A stretch of 64,000 nt of DNA from Brasenia schreberi (taxonomy: Eukaryota > Streptophyta > Magnoliopsida > Nymphaeales > Cabombaceae): NCBI GenBank assembly GCA_036023115.1, contig JAYKKT010000056.1, positions 2,813,001 to 2,877,000 on the forward strand, read 5' to 3'. The position numbers and the translations under genes were made by a program. A model generated the notes under the pieces. That model saw only the letters and a list, made by a program, of their open reading frames with translations. It had not been told where the DNA came from and did no database searches. This document shows positions 32,565-45,811 of this stretch, piece after piece; the stretch's first letter is position 1; each line of letters starts with the position of its first letter.

Positions 32565-34317
32565 ATAAGGAAGTACTTATATTGAGGTAGAAGAAACAAA
32601 ATATTAAACAAGTGATAGGTCTTCTTACCAATGGCCTTTTGCATACATTTGCAGCACTTTCTTGGGATTTACAAGAGATTGGAGAAGTGGGCTCCAAAGG
32701 ATTACAAATGAATTGAATTGGGAAAATTGAGAAAAGGGGAAAACCTGGCTGGGTTTCTTCTTGGGCGAGCCTCTCTTGGCCAGCGATTTCTTGGGGTGGC
32801 TTTCTTCTCCGTGCCTTCCTCTTCTTCCTCTCTCTTTTCTCTCTTTCCTCTCCTCTCTTTGCTGGTTTTTCTCTCTAATTTTACCTCATTTGAAACCCAG
32901 TCCAAGGTGGTATTTATAGAGTTACTGAGAAATCTCTAGGCCAACCATATTCCTTGTCATCTCTCTAGAGTCTTCCATGGTTTGAGTTGACCCTTTGTTG
33001 ATCCAAACTGGACCCAACTCAACCCGTTTTTTGCTGGTCACATGGCCTAGTCAAAGCTGGCCATGGTCCCCCTTGATGAAGCCCATCCTAGGCGCCTTGC
33101 AACCGGCTTTTGTTTGGTGCGGTCTAGGTGCAACTTAACCTCCCTTGGTGTAGCATGCTTTGATTTGGTCTAGGCTGGTCATGTGTCGTAGCTCAATCTC
33201 CTTTGGCTTAATTAAAGCTTGCTTCGTGGCTTAGTCCTATGTTGGTTCACCCACCTTGGCACAATCAAGTTTAGATTATACTTTAGTCAAGTTCACTTTG
33301 GTTCTTAATTGAATTGAATACATGGCCAAGTTATTTTGACTTGGTTGGGCTTGACTTAAATTGGGCTTGATCATGTGTAGCCCATTTTGACTTGAGTTGG
33401 GCTTGCCTCATGTGCAACCCATCTTGATTTGATTTCGGCTAATCCTTGAATAGGGAGATAAAACACCGTATGTGGTTGCTTTGAACCCCTTGATTTTTTC
33501 ATCATCCACTGAGAATCTTCTTCTACTTTCTCATCGTAGCAAGGATAGCCTTTCAAGATTTTGCTCTGCTTCATCCAGTCTCTTTTCAAGTAAGATTATA
33601 TTCTATTTTTTCAAATATTTTCTTTTTTATTCTTTAAAACCATGTCCTTTAGAAATATATTTGAAAATAATGAAATTTAAGGGAATTTTCAAATATCCCC
33701 TTCACTGTATGATTTGAGTCTCATCCCCACGTGACAATTTGCATGAGTGACCTATTTCACTCCATGAGTTAGTCCTCTACCATTCGGACCGCTTTAACCT
33801 TTTGATGGGTATAGGGTTTCAGACTACTTTAACCCTTAGATGGGTGTAGAGTCTTAGACAACCTTAATCCTTGGATAGGTATAGGGTCTCGTGGTTTAGG
33901 ACTGTCCTCGATCTGGTGAGTCTGTCTTGTTTTGGACTTATTTGTTCTTTTTAAATTTCAGATGTTTTTTGTAAGTGTAAAATGGTCATTTTGCTAACAT
34001 TTTGCAGGTTTAGTTCCTGATGTGCCGTCTTACCTTTTTTTTAATTCTTTCTTTGAGGAAAATTATTTGAAAGAGTAAAATTTCGCTTATTTAGCCTTTT
34101 GAGGGCACCGTGATCATTTTTTATTTATGTCAAAATTTGATTTTTTTTCAATTAGATTCAAAGTACCCTTATTTTTAGGCTCCTACAAAATTTTGGTGTA
34201 GAAATGGGTTCGTTTAAGGTATCTTTATTGAAAAAACCTTAAAAGACATACAATCGTAATTTTTCTTTAAAAGGAAGAAATTAAAAAAAATCTTTTGAAA
34301 ATTTTTGGGTGTTTACA
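32565..34317 (-). repeat. Minus-strand gypsy LTR (3' LTR of fragment C3)
   Basis: On the minus strand it starts TGTAAACACCC at 34317. It has a TATA box (TATAAATAC, 32911-32919) and matches the LTRs at 40794-43110 and 43615-45811 in layout. Its far end is cut at the junction with GypB near 32565. Confidence 0.65.
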
Positions 34318-35879
34318 CTCCCTTAGTTGGAGAAAAAGAAGATGGACCAGGGTGAGAATAAGAGGGTGGTTCAAGGAATAAGAACTTTAGGTCATAATAG
34401 TCAAATTCAGGGTTATCAGTAACCCTGTCAATGGAGAAGATGGATAAGGGGTCATAGAGTGTATCCGACCATGGAGGATACTCCTCTCCATGGGGTACTC
34501 CTTTCAGGATCTTGGTACCCACTTAGAGGGTCCCTACACACTCGCAGGACCTAAAGCTTGCCATGATCAATATAGCTTAGGGTACGACCCTCGTCAGATA
34601 CACTAGACAAGACTGGAGAAGTGAGTCAAAGATATGCTCTCCCAAGCAAAAGACCTTAGGCCTATCAGTGTGATATATGATAAGTACTTGAGAGTATGGA
34701 ATAGAGGCCATAGGAGGCTTAGTTGGATGAGTCAAAGTGGATGGATTATCCTTTTTTGGGACAAGATACAAAGAAGGGGAGGTCGGAACTAGAACTTTGT
34801 GTCTTAGTGAAGTGGATGTCACTATCTTCTCCTATGACTATGATAGTTTGGCCATTTAGAGAATCTTCATGTACCAATGGTAAGTGGATGGAATGGTCTT
34901 TAGGTCATGAATCCAAGAGAGACCTAAGAGAAGATTGTACGAGGAGTCAAAGTTCATAACATGGAACCGGGCTTGATGGACTATAAAACCTATCTCAACT
35001 ATGAGGATGACAATGCTCTTGGGCGTAGAAGTGTGAAAGTCATATCCCATGATTTGGATATCCGTGAGAGTGAGTTTTTCTTTAGGTATCCTATCTAGAG
35101 AGGGCAACCTAGGACGGGAGTATGTTCAGCCCTCCACCTCTATCTACAAGACACCTAGAAATGAGTTAATCGTTAACCTTAAGTCCTATGTATAAGACTC
35201 GATTGTGTGAAAGTTTCAGTCTACGTAAATCATTATTCAAGAAAATTAAAGATGTTTGTGTCATGATTGGTAATATTAAAACAACTAGAGACTCAAGAGG
35301 TAGTTTTTAGGACTTTGACCTTTTCAAGGATGTCCTCCATCACCTTCATGTGTGTGTAAGGATCTTATAAGCTCAAGGATGGACATGTGGACTTGTGTTC
35401 AAACCAAATGGTTCTCAAGATCGTACTCAGACAATCTCTCTTTCTCCTTATCTTAGGTTGGTGTTAGAGCGCTTGGAGCTCGGATAGTGATGGGCTTTGG
35501 TTCGACAGGTCTATGAGGGTTCCAATGGTGTTTGGGTTGGTAGATCCTATCATATCTTGTAAGTTCACCCATATGGGATGAGAGGATGAGGAAGACCCTT
35601 GGCTTCTACGAGTTGGTCCTCATGGAATGATAATGGGACTCTGAGCTCCTTGAGTAGAGGAACTCCTAGGGCCTTTGATGACTACTTGATTTAGCACTCT
35701 AACGAGTTCATGGAGAAGACGTGCCTGAGGCTTGGACGACTCGAAGGTGAGCACCTCATGTTTGAAAGAGGATCATGAGTCTAATTCAAATGGACTCGAG
35801 CAAGAATCTTGGTGAAAAAGAGAGGAATGAAGTGAGGAGTGGTTGGGTGATACTTTGGGAGGAGTAACCTAGGTATGGT
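34318..35879 (-). pseudogene. Gypsy internal fragment (protease region), minus strand
   Basis: The minus strand reads FDSSYNLLLGLSWIHD (about 34930-34980), the counterpart of the GypB protease segment. Surrounding sequence has Tat-type gag/pol spacing but no open frame beyond about 80 codons. Most of pol (RT, integrase) is deleted between the two LTRs that flank this 1.56-kb piece. Confidence 0.65.
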
Positions 35880-36183
35880 TGTAGATGTAAAAATTTTATT
35901 CCAAAACCTATGTAGAGACTTGAGATAAACTTCTCAACCTACTTTGTTTTTACGCGAGCATGCCAACTAGTTTCTAAAACTAGCAAACTTTGTAAAACTG
36001 ACTTTGTTAGGCGATTGTGGCTAAGCGGGATCTTTTCGCCTTAGGCCTTCATGAATCGATGCTCAAGGGTCAGCCAAGATGCTTTGAGAATTTATTTGTG
36101 CTGGTGTATGTTTCCAAAATTTACGTTGAAAGATGATTTTGAATCAAATCAAACTCGTGCACTTACTCTAGGGAGATTTTCAA

Positions 36184-39100
36184 CAACAACAACAACAACT
36201 AAGCCTTTTCACATACTAGACGGAGTGGGCTACATGGATTCTTTGTTTCCACAGATCCCTATCGTGTGCCATGTTAGCAGTTAACTCCCAAAAAGCTAGA
36301 TCATTCTTTATTGTTTCTTTCCAACACTTTTGTGGTCGTCCTCTACCTCTTTTAATACTTTCCAAATTTAGTTTTTCTAACCTTCTTACAGGTTCTTCTT
36401 TTGATCTTCTTTCTATATGTCCAAACCATCTTAAACGATGTTCTCTCATTTTATCCTCTATTGGTGCCACTCCTAATTTGTTTCTAATAACCTCATTATG
36501 TATATGATCTTTTCTTGTATGACCACTCATTCATCTCAACATCTTCATTTCTGTCACAAACATCTTTTGTACATGTTGATGATTAACTGCCCAACACTCA
36601 GAACCATAAAACATGGCAGGCCTAATTGTTGCTCTATAATATTTACCTTTTAATTTTAATGGCATCTTCTTATCACAAAGAATACCTGATGCTATGTGTA
36701 ACATCTCCATCAATTCTTCTCACTCTGAAAAATTGACCGTAGGTATTTAAAACTTTCCTTTTGGGGAATGCAATGTGTGCCAATTTTAATTTCTATGTCT
36801 TCTGAAGTAACCAAATGATCAAACTTACATTCCATATATTTTGTCTTTGTTCTACTAAGTTGGAGGCCTTTTTGCTTTCTAATGTTTCCCTCCATAGTTC
36901 CAATTTTCTATTAACTTTTTCCTTAGACTCCTCCACTAATACAATGTCATCTGCAAATAACATACACAAAGGTACTTCATCTTGAATATGTTTTGTTAAC
37001 TCATCCATCACCATTATAAATAAGTATGGACTTAAAGTTGATCATTGATGTAACCCAATATTAACTTTAAAGAAGTCTATCATTCCTTCATGAGTCCTCA
37101 CACATGTTTTTGCACCATCACACAATGGGATACCTCTTTTTCCAAAGTTCTCCAAAGAACCTCCCTCGGAACCCTATCATAAGCTTTTTCTAGATCAATA
37201 AATATCATGTGAAGGTCTTTTTTTTTGCTTTAAAATATTTCATAAGACGTCTCAAAAGGTGAATAGCTTCAATAGTAGATCAGCCTGGCATGAATCCAAA
37301 TTGGTTCTCTATTGTACTTGATATTTGTCTTAACCTACGTTCGATAATTCTTTTCCATAATTTCATAGTATGACTCATTAATTTGATACCTCAATAATTT
37401 GTACAATTTTGAATGTCTCCCTTGTTCTTATATATGGGTATAAGTGTACTTGCTCTCCATTCCTCGGGCATCTTTTGGTTTTTCCATATTTTAAATAGTT
37501 TTGTGAGCTAAGTGATTCCTATTTCTCCTAGTATTTTCCAAACTTCTATAGAAATATTATCTGGTCCTACCGATTTACCACCCTTCATATGTTTAAGAGC
37601 CTCTTTGACTTCATTCTTTTGAATACGTCGGTAGAAATTGTGGTTTATATACTTTTCTGACTTGGCTAAATCTCCTAAACTAATACTAACATCTTTATTT
37701 TCATTAAAAAGATTATAAAAATAGTTTTTCCATCTATTTCTTATATCATCATTTGCCACTAGAATTTTCTCATCCTCGTCTTTTATGCATCTAACATAAT
37801 TAAGTTTTTTCATCATTCGCCCTAACTATCCTAAAAATATCTCTTTCACCCTCTTTTGAGTTGAGTTTTTTATATAAGTCCTCCCAAATCTTAGCTTTTG
37901 CTTCACTAATAGCATTTTTCGCTTCCTTCTTTGCTTTCTTATAAGCTTCTAAAGTTTCACTAGTTTTCTTGGCATAATGTAATTTGTAACATGCCCTCTT
38001 TGCCTTGATTTTATTTTGTACTACTTCGCTCCACCACCAAGCTTCTTTTTGTGCCGGTACACCTCCCTTAGATACCCCTAACACATCTTTCACTACTTTC
38101 CTAATATGTATAGCCATATTGTTCCACATATCATAGGGTGTGCCAACATAATTCCAAACATCTCCTTGAAGGACTTTCTGTTTAAATATATCTTCTTTCT
38201 CGCTTTTGAGGTTCCACCATTTAGTCCAAATAGCTCGATGCACTCTTTTCTTCTTTGTCCATTTTTTTATTTGTAAATCCATAACTAAAAGTCGATGTTG
38301 GGTGGTTAAGCTTTCTCCTGGAATAACCTTGTAATCTTTAAAACACGCTCCATCTTTTTTTTATAAATAAAGTAATCAATTTGTGTTTGTGATAAGCCAC
38401 TCTTATGAGTAATTAAATGTTCATCTCATTTTTTGAAGATTGTATTGACTATAAAGAGATCAAATGCCATAGCAAAATTTAAAATCTCCCTACCTTCCTC
38501 ATTTATATCTCCAAAACCAAAGTTTCCATGAATCCCTTGATATCCTAATGCCTCTTTACCGACATGTCCATTCAAATCTCCTCCTAAACAAATCATCTCC
38601 CTTTGTGGAATCTTTTGAAACACCTTATCTAACTCTTCCCAAAAAACTGTCTTTATACTATCTTCTAGTCCTACTTGGGGTGCGTAAACACAAACTATAT
38701 TCAAAACCTCTGCTCCTAACACTAATTTCAACGTCATGATTCGGTCACCATATCGTTGAATGTCTACTACACTCTCCTTTAAATCTTTATTTATGATAAT
38801 ACCAACTCCGTTTCGAGCCTTTTCTTTACCTGAGTACCATGATTTAAAACCAGTATCCTCTATCTCCTTTGCTTTTTTTCCAACCCATTATGTCTCTTGT
38901 AAACATAGAATATGAATCTTTCTCCAAATCGTAGTATCTACCACCTCCATTAGCTTACCCAATAATGTTTTGATATTCCCAGAACCAATACGAATCTTAT
39001 TATCTAGGACTAGCTTCCTTATCCCCCACATCCGTCCATAATCAAAATGCGGAGACCCTCTCTGAAAAATTTTCACTACTTTCAGGCGGCAATGTAGCGG

Positions 39101-39398
39101 GACTAGCTTCTTTACCCACACCCGTCCATGATGTGGGAACCCTCTCTGCAATTGATTCACTACATTCGGGTGAAAATGTAGTGACCCTTGTTTACTTCTT
39201 ACTGCATTCAGGCTCTACAACACGTCGCTAGGCGGGGACGCCCCAAAACAATGCTCATGACTTTTGTAATCCATGTTATAAAAATTCGATGAAGTTTTAC
39301 GCTGGTTGTCGGAAGCCTAACACAACCCTCCTCCTTTAATTGGGCTTGGGACTGACAATGCATGGGTGATCCCTTACATGGGCAGAGTTGGATTGAAC
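36184..39398 (-). mobile_element. RTE-3, near full-length RTE-clade LINE (3.2 kb)
   Basis: Minus-strand copy with a (TTG)n tail at 36184-36200 and the same 5' start near 39386 as RTE-2. ATTTTCAA occurs at both borders (36176-36183 and 39399-39406), consistent with a short target duplication; C1 shows the uninterrupted site at about 41088-41098. It lacks the 161-bp duplication of RTE-2 but carries small deletions, for example near 36690-36720 and 37120. Confidence 0.9.
36216..39160 (-). pseudogene. RTE-3 endonuclease-reverse transcriptase (broken)
   Basis: Same domain order as RTE-2. Endonuclease at 38426-39160 (NKIRIGSGNIKTLLGKL, with Trp of the SWN motif changed to Gly; GEDINEEGREILNFAMAFDLFIV-type segment). 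Linker at 37800-38282. RT at 36793-37816 (GGKSVGPDNISIEVWKILG; catalytic FADD near 36945). C-terminal domain at 36216-36713. Frameshifts separate the segments. The loss of a conserved residue in the endonuclease N-terminal motif would impair nicking even if the frame were open. Confidence 0.85.
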
Positions 39399-39640
39399 AT
39401 TTTCAAGTTCTAAAAAACAGAAACTGGTTCTGTTTTCAGAGTTGATTTCCAAATTTTTTTAGGCAACTTAGAGATCTCTAAAATTCATGAAAAATTTAAA
39501 ACCATATGCTCCTTTTCTGAAAATTTCATGAAAAAATTTCAAGAAACTGGTTTTGTTTTCTGAACTCCCTTTTTTCAAACTTTTTTTTATTTTTTCTAAA
39601 ATATTTTTATTTAGAGTGTTTTGAGGGTCCGTTCGAGCTT

Positions 39641-40793
39641 GGCTCTACCTGGACGTTTGCAACCTTTTGGGTCTTTTCCCCACTCTCCGGTGTGTGTGAC
39701 CCATATGCTCCTTGCTTTTAAAATCAGGGTTTTTTAAAACTCCTCCCCTTCCGTAGATCTTTGTACACTCCTTTTTTCAAATTTGCTTCGAAGAGTGAAG
39801 CTTTCTTTATCAACTTTTAAAAATTCAAGATTTCATAGATGGAGAGGAGGACTTTCAAATCGGTTTTGAAATTCTATAGGATGAGCATTACGACACATCC
39901 CTCAGATATGGGCTCTCTAACTTGGCCCAAAAGTGACATCTATCTAATAATGAATGCGTGTGCATCATCGTTAGGAGCTTGCTTCGTGTCTCTCAAAGTG
40001 TTCAAAGTTGGTGTGACTTCAACATTATATGAAAACCTTTACATAAAACAATTCATCAAATCTTCAAAGTTGGCGAATTGGCTCAAGTCATATGAAGCCA
40101 ACCACTTTGATGCGTTTCCTTTGAGAGAAAGGGGAAACCAATAGATCCACTTTGAAGAATCCTTCTTCTTATATGCTCTTTGAGAAAAGAGTTGAAGGTG
40201 GGATCTAGGATCCCCACTTCTATCTTATCGATGGAAATTCGGTATGTCATCGTCATTATCGGTTTAGTAATCTAAAGGTAAGAAATTTCATAGTGCGTAG
40301 GCTATTTTCTCTTTTATTTGCCCTTTCAAGAGTTGTTGCAGGAATTTCCTATCCTTGATGGTGAAGGATTCTGGCTCTGGTTCCTCCTCTAACCTAGAGG
40401 TCATTTTGATTTTCTTGACATGAGATGGTTTCTTGTGAGCCGTTGCATGTTTCCCATGAGATGAACATGACTCGACCACCTCGGCCTCTTGGCTTAGAGC
40501 GACGATTTTTTTCTCTATGAATTTGAGCTCCCTATTTAGGGAAACAAGTGAATGATCCTAGTTTTTACAATATGTTTTCGAAAACTTTTTTGAAATGTGA
40601 CTTGAAGAGCATGAAGCTCGCTTGGCACCTCGTAGGAACCTTCTGAACTTAACATGATTTGAAGAAAGTGATAGATCTATGCACAATAAATGAATTAAAC
40701 ACCAAGAAATTTCGAAGAAGTGGATTTTGAGAAAATCGACACCAAGCTTCATAAAATCCTCAAAGTCACGAATCCCACCTGGTGTCCCAATTC
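39641..40793 (-). pseudogene. Gypsy gag fragment of element C1
   Basis: The minus strand downstream of the C1 5' LTR. It includes SSHGKHATAHKKPSHVKKI and FTIKDRKFLQQLLKGQ (40288-40479), matching GypB gag wording at 25040-25180. Reverse reading of 39839-40144 matches the GypB gag domain. RT and integrase do not follow: the fragment meets LTR C3 near 39640. Confidence 0.65.
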
Positions 40794-43110
40794 TGTAGAT
40801 GTGAAAATTTTATTCCAAAGCCTACGTAGAGACTTGAAATAAACTTCTCAACTTACTTCATTTTTGCGTGAGCGTGCTAGCTAGTTTCTAAAACTAGCAA
40901 AGTTTGTAAAATTGACTTTGTTAGGCGGTTGTGGCTAAGTGGGATCTTTTCGCCATAAGCCTTCTTCAAACCAATGTTCAAGGATAGACGCTTTGAGGAT
41001 TTATTTGTGATGGTGTATGCTTCTAAAATTCACTTTGAAAGATAGTTTTTAATCTAATCAAACTCATGCACTTAGTCTAGAGATTAAAGATTTTCAAGTT
41101 CTAAAAAACAGAAACTGGTTCGGTTTTCAAATCTTATTTCCAAATTTTTTTGGGCAACTTAGAGATCTGCAAAATTCATGAAAAATTCAAAAAACATAGA
41201 ATGAAATGTGAAGATTCTAAACCTATTTTTACTTTATGCTTTAGTGTTGTTGATTTGCAGAATTAAATCCGGAACAGATCATTGCTCAAATGTTTTCTGT
41301 TAAAGAAATACAAAGACCTAAAGAAATCTTTGTTTCTAGGTACACAAAACTCCAAATTGTATGATTTTAGTCTTGTTGGAAATTTATTGATATCAACTTT
41401 TCAATTAGACTAATTTTATCAATTTTGGTTCACTACAAACAGAATTATGAGACTTTTACCCAACCCTTATTGCAGGAAAACAGACTGTGTAGAAACAGAA
41501 ATTAAACTTAACCGATATTTTCCTGTTTTATTCATGAGTCTGCACGGCTCTAAAATTCTTGTAAATTTTATTTTTAGTGGGATTGTGTAGGTAGATTTGG
41601 TGTCTTAAGTTTTAAATTATTCGGAGCATCCGTTTAGCAATGAGAAATTATACAATCACCATATGTAGGATGTAGAAAAACAGAGTTTCAGTTTTAGAAT
41701 ATATATGCATGCATCCACCCGAATTTAAAAGGCATCCACAACAAAATTAAAGCACATTACAGAAGAAAAATAAATGTAAATGTATATATAAGCTTAAGCA
41801 TAGAGGAGGTTAGGAGTTATAAGAGTCTATAGAATATAGAGAGGTAGAGAATCACGAAAGCAAATAAGTAGAGTGCATACACATACTCGAAATGAAATGG
41901 GCAGAATTTCTACTTGCTATTACAACATGGGGGGAGACTCAAGCTCCATTAATACAACCCATTTTTCAAATTGAATATGAAGAAAAGAATCAAGATCATC
42001 AATGGGAGAAGAATGCTTACTTACCGGCTTTCCAATGGTGCACGGATTCAAGAAGGAGATCGTCCCCTTCTTCTTTTCTCACCCTCTCTTTTCTCTCTTT
42101 TTTTTTCTCTCTCTTGTTGCAGCAACTTCTCTCTCTCCTAAACTCTCTCCTACACCTCACTCCAGCCTTGGCAAGCTCCTTCAATCTCCAATTACTCAAT
42201 GCTCATTTTTTGAAATAGTCCCACCCTTGGCCTCTATTTATAGGTCATGGGAGGGGCTAGACCCTTCCTTGGTGCGGATTGGGTATGGGTTTCTTGACCC
42301 ATTGCCTTGATTCATTTCTTGGCACGCACTAAATCCATCACATGGACATCCTTGTGGTCCCCTTTGGTCAAGGCTGACCAGCCCATGCAGCCTTTGACTT
42401 GAGTGGGTTGGTCCTTGGCTCGAGCTAGGCATGCAACTGGCTAGGTGCGTCCAAGTGCAATCGACTAGGTGGCGGTCCATCTTTGGTAGGTTCGGCCAAA
42501 TCTTAGGGGCTGGGTCATGATGAACATGGCCCCTTGTCCAGCCAAGGTAGGTCGAAGCAAGTGAGTCCTATCCGATGAGCCGAGAAGGAATAAGACTTTG
42601 CACCTTACAAATTCAACTTAAAGACCATATGCATGAGCTTGGTCGTGTAGGTGAATTTGGTAGATAGCATCGATCATTTCTTGTACTTCCATGTTTATGA
42701 AATATGATGGTCCTCCCTTCGGTTTGCTTGCATGGTTTGGCTAGCAAGATATGGTAAGATATGGCTATCAAATCAGGCCAAGGTTTTGGGAAAAAGGCCC
42801 TTCAATGTTGGCATTCGTCGATCCTCCTTCCATATTGAAGTAGGCATGGCTTGGATTCTTTCTGTTTCTTGCTTCGATCTTCTGTTACATCCAGCCCTGA
42901 GTCCTCGACATTGCTTTCGCATGCTGCAACCTTATCCTTTTTCAAATCTTATTTTAAAAATTTAAAATCTTTTTGAATTTATAACATTTAAAATCTCTTT
43001 TTTTATTTTATAAGTTGTATTATAAATCAGGACTTTTGAACACAAGCTTATTATTTTGGAAATTCTGAAACAGGTTGGATTAGATTTCGAAAATATTTTG
43101 GGTGTTTACA
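40794..43110 (-). repeat. Gypsy LTR C1 (2.3 kb, minus strand)
   Basis: On the minus strand it runs from TGTAAACACCC at 43110 to CACATCTACA at 40794, with a PBS-like TGGGACACC... next to it at the gag side. The TATA box is TATAAATAG at 42234-42242 (minus strand). Confidence 0.8.
42234..42242 (-). promoter_or_regulatory. LTR C1 TATA box
   Basis: TATAAATAG on the minus strand, same context as in GypB and GypE LTRs. Confidence 0.7.
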
Positions 43111-43614
43111 ATGGTGATGTTTACAAGATATAATCCAAGGAGACCAAAGGGGATTCCGAAGTGTATTTTGGAGAATCAAGACATATTACCAGAGTATAAT
43201 CTAGATAGACAAGAGGAGCCTTGGAGTGTATTTCAATGATCTAGAGAGAGTTGTTAAAGTGTATTCTGGTGAACTTGGAGGAGTTTTCGGAGATGATGAG
43301 GATGAAGGTACAGTGGAGGATCCTTTCTTTGGAGTTGGGCATTTGTTGTAGAACATTATTACGTTGGCTCTATTGTGTTGAGGGAAAGGATTTTTTAACA
43401 CATCTTGATCTCTATTTTCCTTGTTAAGTTCAAGCTCATTTGACATTGAGTTTTCCTTGGTCGATTGGATTGAACTCGACATGCTTCGAAGGAAATTGTA
43501 GACCTGTGCACAAGAGAGGTATTAAACACCAAAAGTTTTGAAGAAGTAGAGTTTGGAAAAATCACCTAAGTTTGAAATCCTCAAAGTCTAGAGTCCCACC
43601 GGGCATGCCAGTTC
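43111..43614 (-). pseudogene. Gypsy leader/gag remnant between LTRs C2 and C1
   Basis: On the minus strand, LTR C2 is followed by a PBS (TGGCATGCCCGGTGGGAC near 43600) and a short gag start (SSIQSTKENSMSNELELNKENRD). The sequence then jumps straight to the next LTR. Nearly all the internal region is deleted. Confidence 0.6.
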
Positions 43615-45811
43615 TATATGTATGAAAATTTCACTCCAAGCTTATGTAGAGACTTAAAGTAAACTTCTCAAATCTACTTTGCTTGTACAAACGTGCCAGC
43701 TAGTTTTCAAAACTAACAAAGTTTTGTAAATCCAACTTTTGGGTGATTGTGGCTAAGCAAGATCTTATCACCTTAGGCTTTCTTGAACCGACGCTCAAGG
43801 ATCAGCCTAGGCGCTTTGAGGACTCATTGGTGTAGGTGAGATTCCAAATTCACTTCAAGAAAAACCTGAGAAAATTTGAACAAACTCGTGCACTAAGTGA
43901 TTTGGAAGACAAGTTTTTACCAAGTTCTAGAAAATAGAAACTGGTTCTGTTCACACCTTGATTTCTGATTTTTTCAATATCTTACAAGTTTCCAAAAATT
44001 GTGAAAAATTCACGGTGAGTAGGAGAAAGTGTGTAGGGTTTGAAAATATTTTTGTTCTATTTTTGGAAGTTGTGATTCTTTGGAATTAAATCCAAAAAAT
44101 GTCTCTACTTAAACACCCAGGACTGCTTTATCACAGAAATACAAAGACTCACAAAATAGTTTGTATTTCGGTGCCTAGAACTCCGATTTTGGTGAATTTA
44201 GTTTTTCTGGAAAGCTATGGATGTCAGCTTTTCAATTAATCAAGTTTCATCGATTTGGATCAGTACACACATAGTTATGAGACTTTTACCCAACTTCTAT
44301 TGTAGGAAAACAGACTATGTAGAAACGGTTCTAGTTTTTTTGCCGATCTCACACTTTTAATTACGTGGTTGCACAGTCCTAAAATTCTTGAAAATTTTAT
44401 TAGAGGTGGTCTTTTGTGTAAATGAAAAGTGTGACAAATTTAAGATCAATCAGAGCATATATGAAGAAATGAAAATTGAAGCACCATATGTATGTAGAGA
44501 TGCTGAAAACAGTTTTTCAGTGTTTTTACAATATACGTGATGCAACTCACCCGAATTTAAATTGCATAAACACAGCAACCTAAAGTAAATTGCTAAAGTG
44601 AAATGAATGTAAATATATAGATTAGCTTAAGCATAGAGGGGGTTAGGGGTTATAAGAGTTTTATAGAATATAGAGAGGTAGAATCAACAAAACAAACAAG
44701 TAGAGTGCATAGGAAATGAAATTAACAGCATATCTACTTGCTATTACAACATGGGGGGAGACAAAGCTCCATTATTACAACCCTTTCTTTGAATTGAATG
44801 TTAAGAGAGGAATTGAGATTGAAAAATGGAAAGAAATACTCACTTAGCAGTCCAAGAACCGGATTCACAATAGGGAATTTGACCCCTTCCTTGATTGGAA
44901 ACCGCCCCTTCTTCCTCCCTTTTCTCTCACTCTCTCTCTAACTTGCAACACTTCTCCTCTCTCCTAAGCTCTACCTCTCTCTTCTCTCACATTTTGGAAG
45001 GTCCCTCCAAGTACTAGATGCTAGAAATGAGCCCCCCTTGGCCTCCATTTATAGGCCAAGAGGGGGGGGGGGGTCTCTAGTGCCTTCCTTGGGGCGGGCA
45101 GCTACTTGACCCAAATCCAATCCATAACTCATGGTCAGTTCCAAGCATCTTCACATGGTCTTCATGTGGTACCCTAGGTCAACATGAACCCAACAAGTGC
45201 AGCCCTAGGTTATCAGTTTTGTCTTGGCTCGAGCTAGGTGTGAACCAGGTTAGGCGTCTAGGCTTGGTTTTAGTTGGCTACGGTTGTCCTACTTTGTGTT
45301 ATTCGGCCAAAATGGACTAAGTAGGTTGTGTTTGATGAGTTAAGTCAATGTGGTTCGGCCAAAGTGGATTAGGGAGGCTAGGTTAATGTGGCTCGGCCAA
45401 AGTGGAGGCTAGGTTAATGTGGCTCGATTTGAACTTGATGCCTTGAACTTGAATCCACCTTGCATGCCTGAGCCAAGTTTTCATGAAGATGAGCCTCATT
45501 TGCCCGATCAAGTCATGTGAGCTTAGTCAATGTGGCTTGGTCATGATGTGTGCCTTGGGTCTTCCCTTGGTCCATATCCAGCTTGATGCTTGTCATGGCC
45601 ATGATCTTCGTTGATTCTTCGAGGAGATGATTCGGCTTCATCCATGTTTGACTGGGCTTTACCTTAGCTTTGGTTTGAAAATATTTAACTTCAAAATCTT
45701 CATTTTAAGGTTCTTGCGAAAATTTCCAATTTAAAGCCAGGTTTCAAAACAAATTATTTTTCGAAAGTGTGCTGAGTCATGTTTTTTCAAAATTTATTTA
45801 GGGTGTCTACA
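43615..45811 (-). repeat. Gypsy LTR C2 (2.2 kb, minus strand)
   Basis: Runs on the minus strand from TGTAGACACCC at 45811 to about 43615. Similar to C1 throughout. Contains a 12-G run at 45062-45073, a degenerate TATA box (TATAAATGG, about 45045-45053) and a short tandem repeat at about 45349-45428 (AATGTGGCTCGGCCAAAG units). Confidence 0.75.

Larger units (their letters stand above)
35880..39640 (-). repeat. Gypsy LTR C3, split by RTE-3
   Basis: At its low end it reads TGTAGATGTAAAAATTTTAT, matching the end of LTR C1 at 40794. The LTR runs to 36183, is interrupted by RTE-3, and resumes at 39399 (TTCTAAAAAACAGAAACTGG, as at 41098). Similarity fades near 39500-39640, so the LTR is truncated. 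Confidence 0.7.

Noticed and set aside
32702..32939. Lys/Glu/Arg-rich minus frame and its antisense Ser/Phe frame
   Set aside because: Produced by the pyrimidine-rich stretch downstream of the LTR TATA box; the same stretch occurs in sister LTRs.
18931..34317. GypB bounded by two full LTRs with a target duplication
   Set aside because: The bases flanking 18931 and 34317 do not match, and most of 32565-34317 is in the opposite orientation.
39839..40144. 101-codon plus-strand frame
   Set aside because: It is the antisense of a gypsy gag domain (compare GypB 25440-25661 minus-strand frame).
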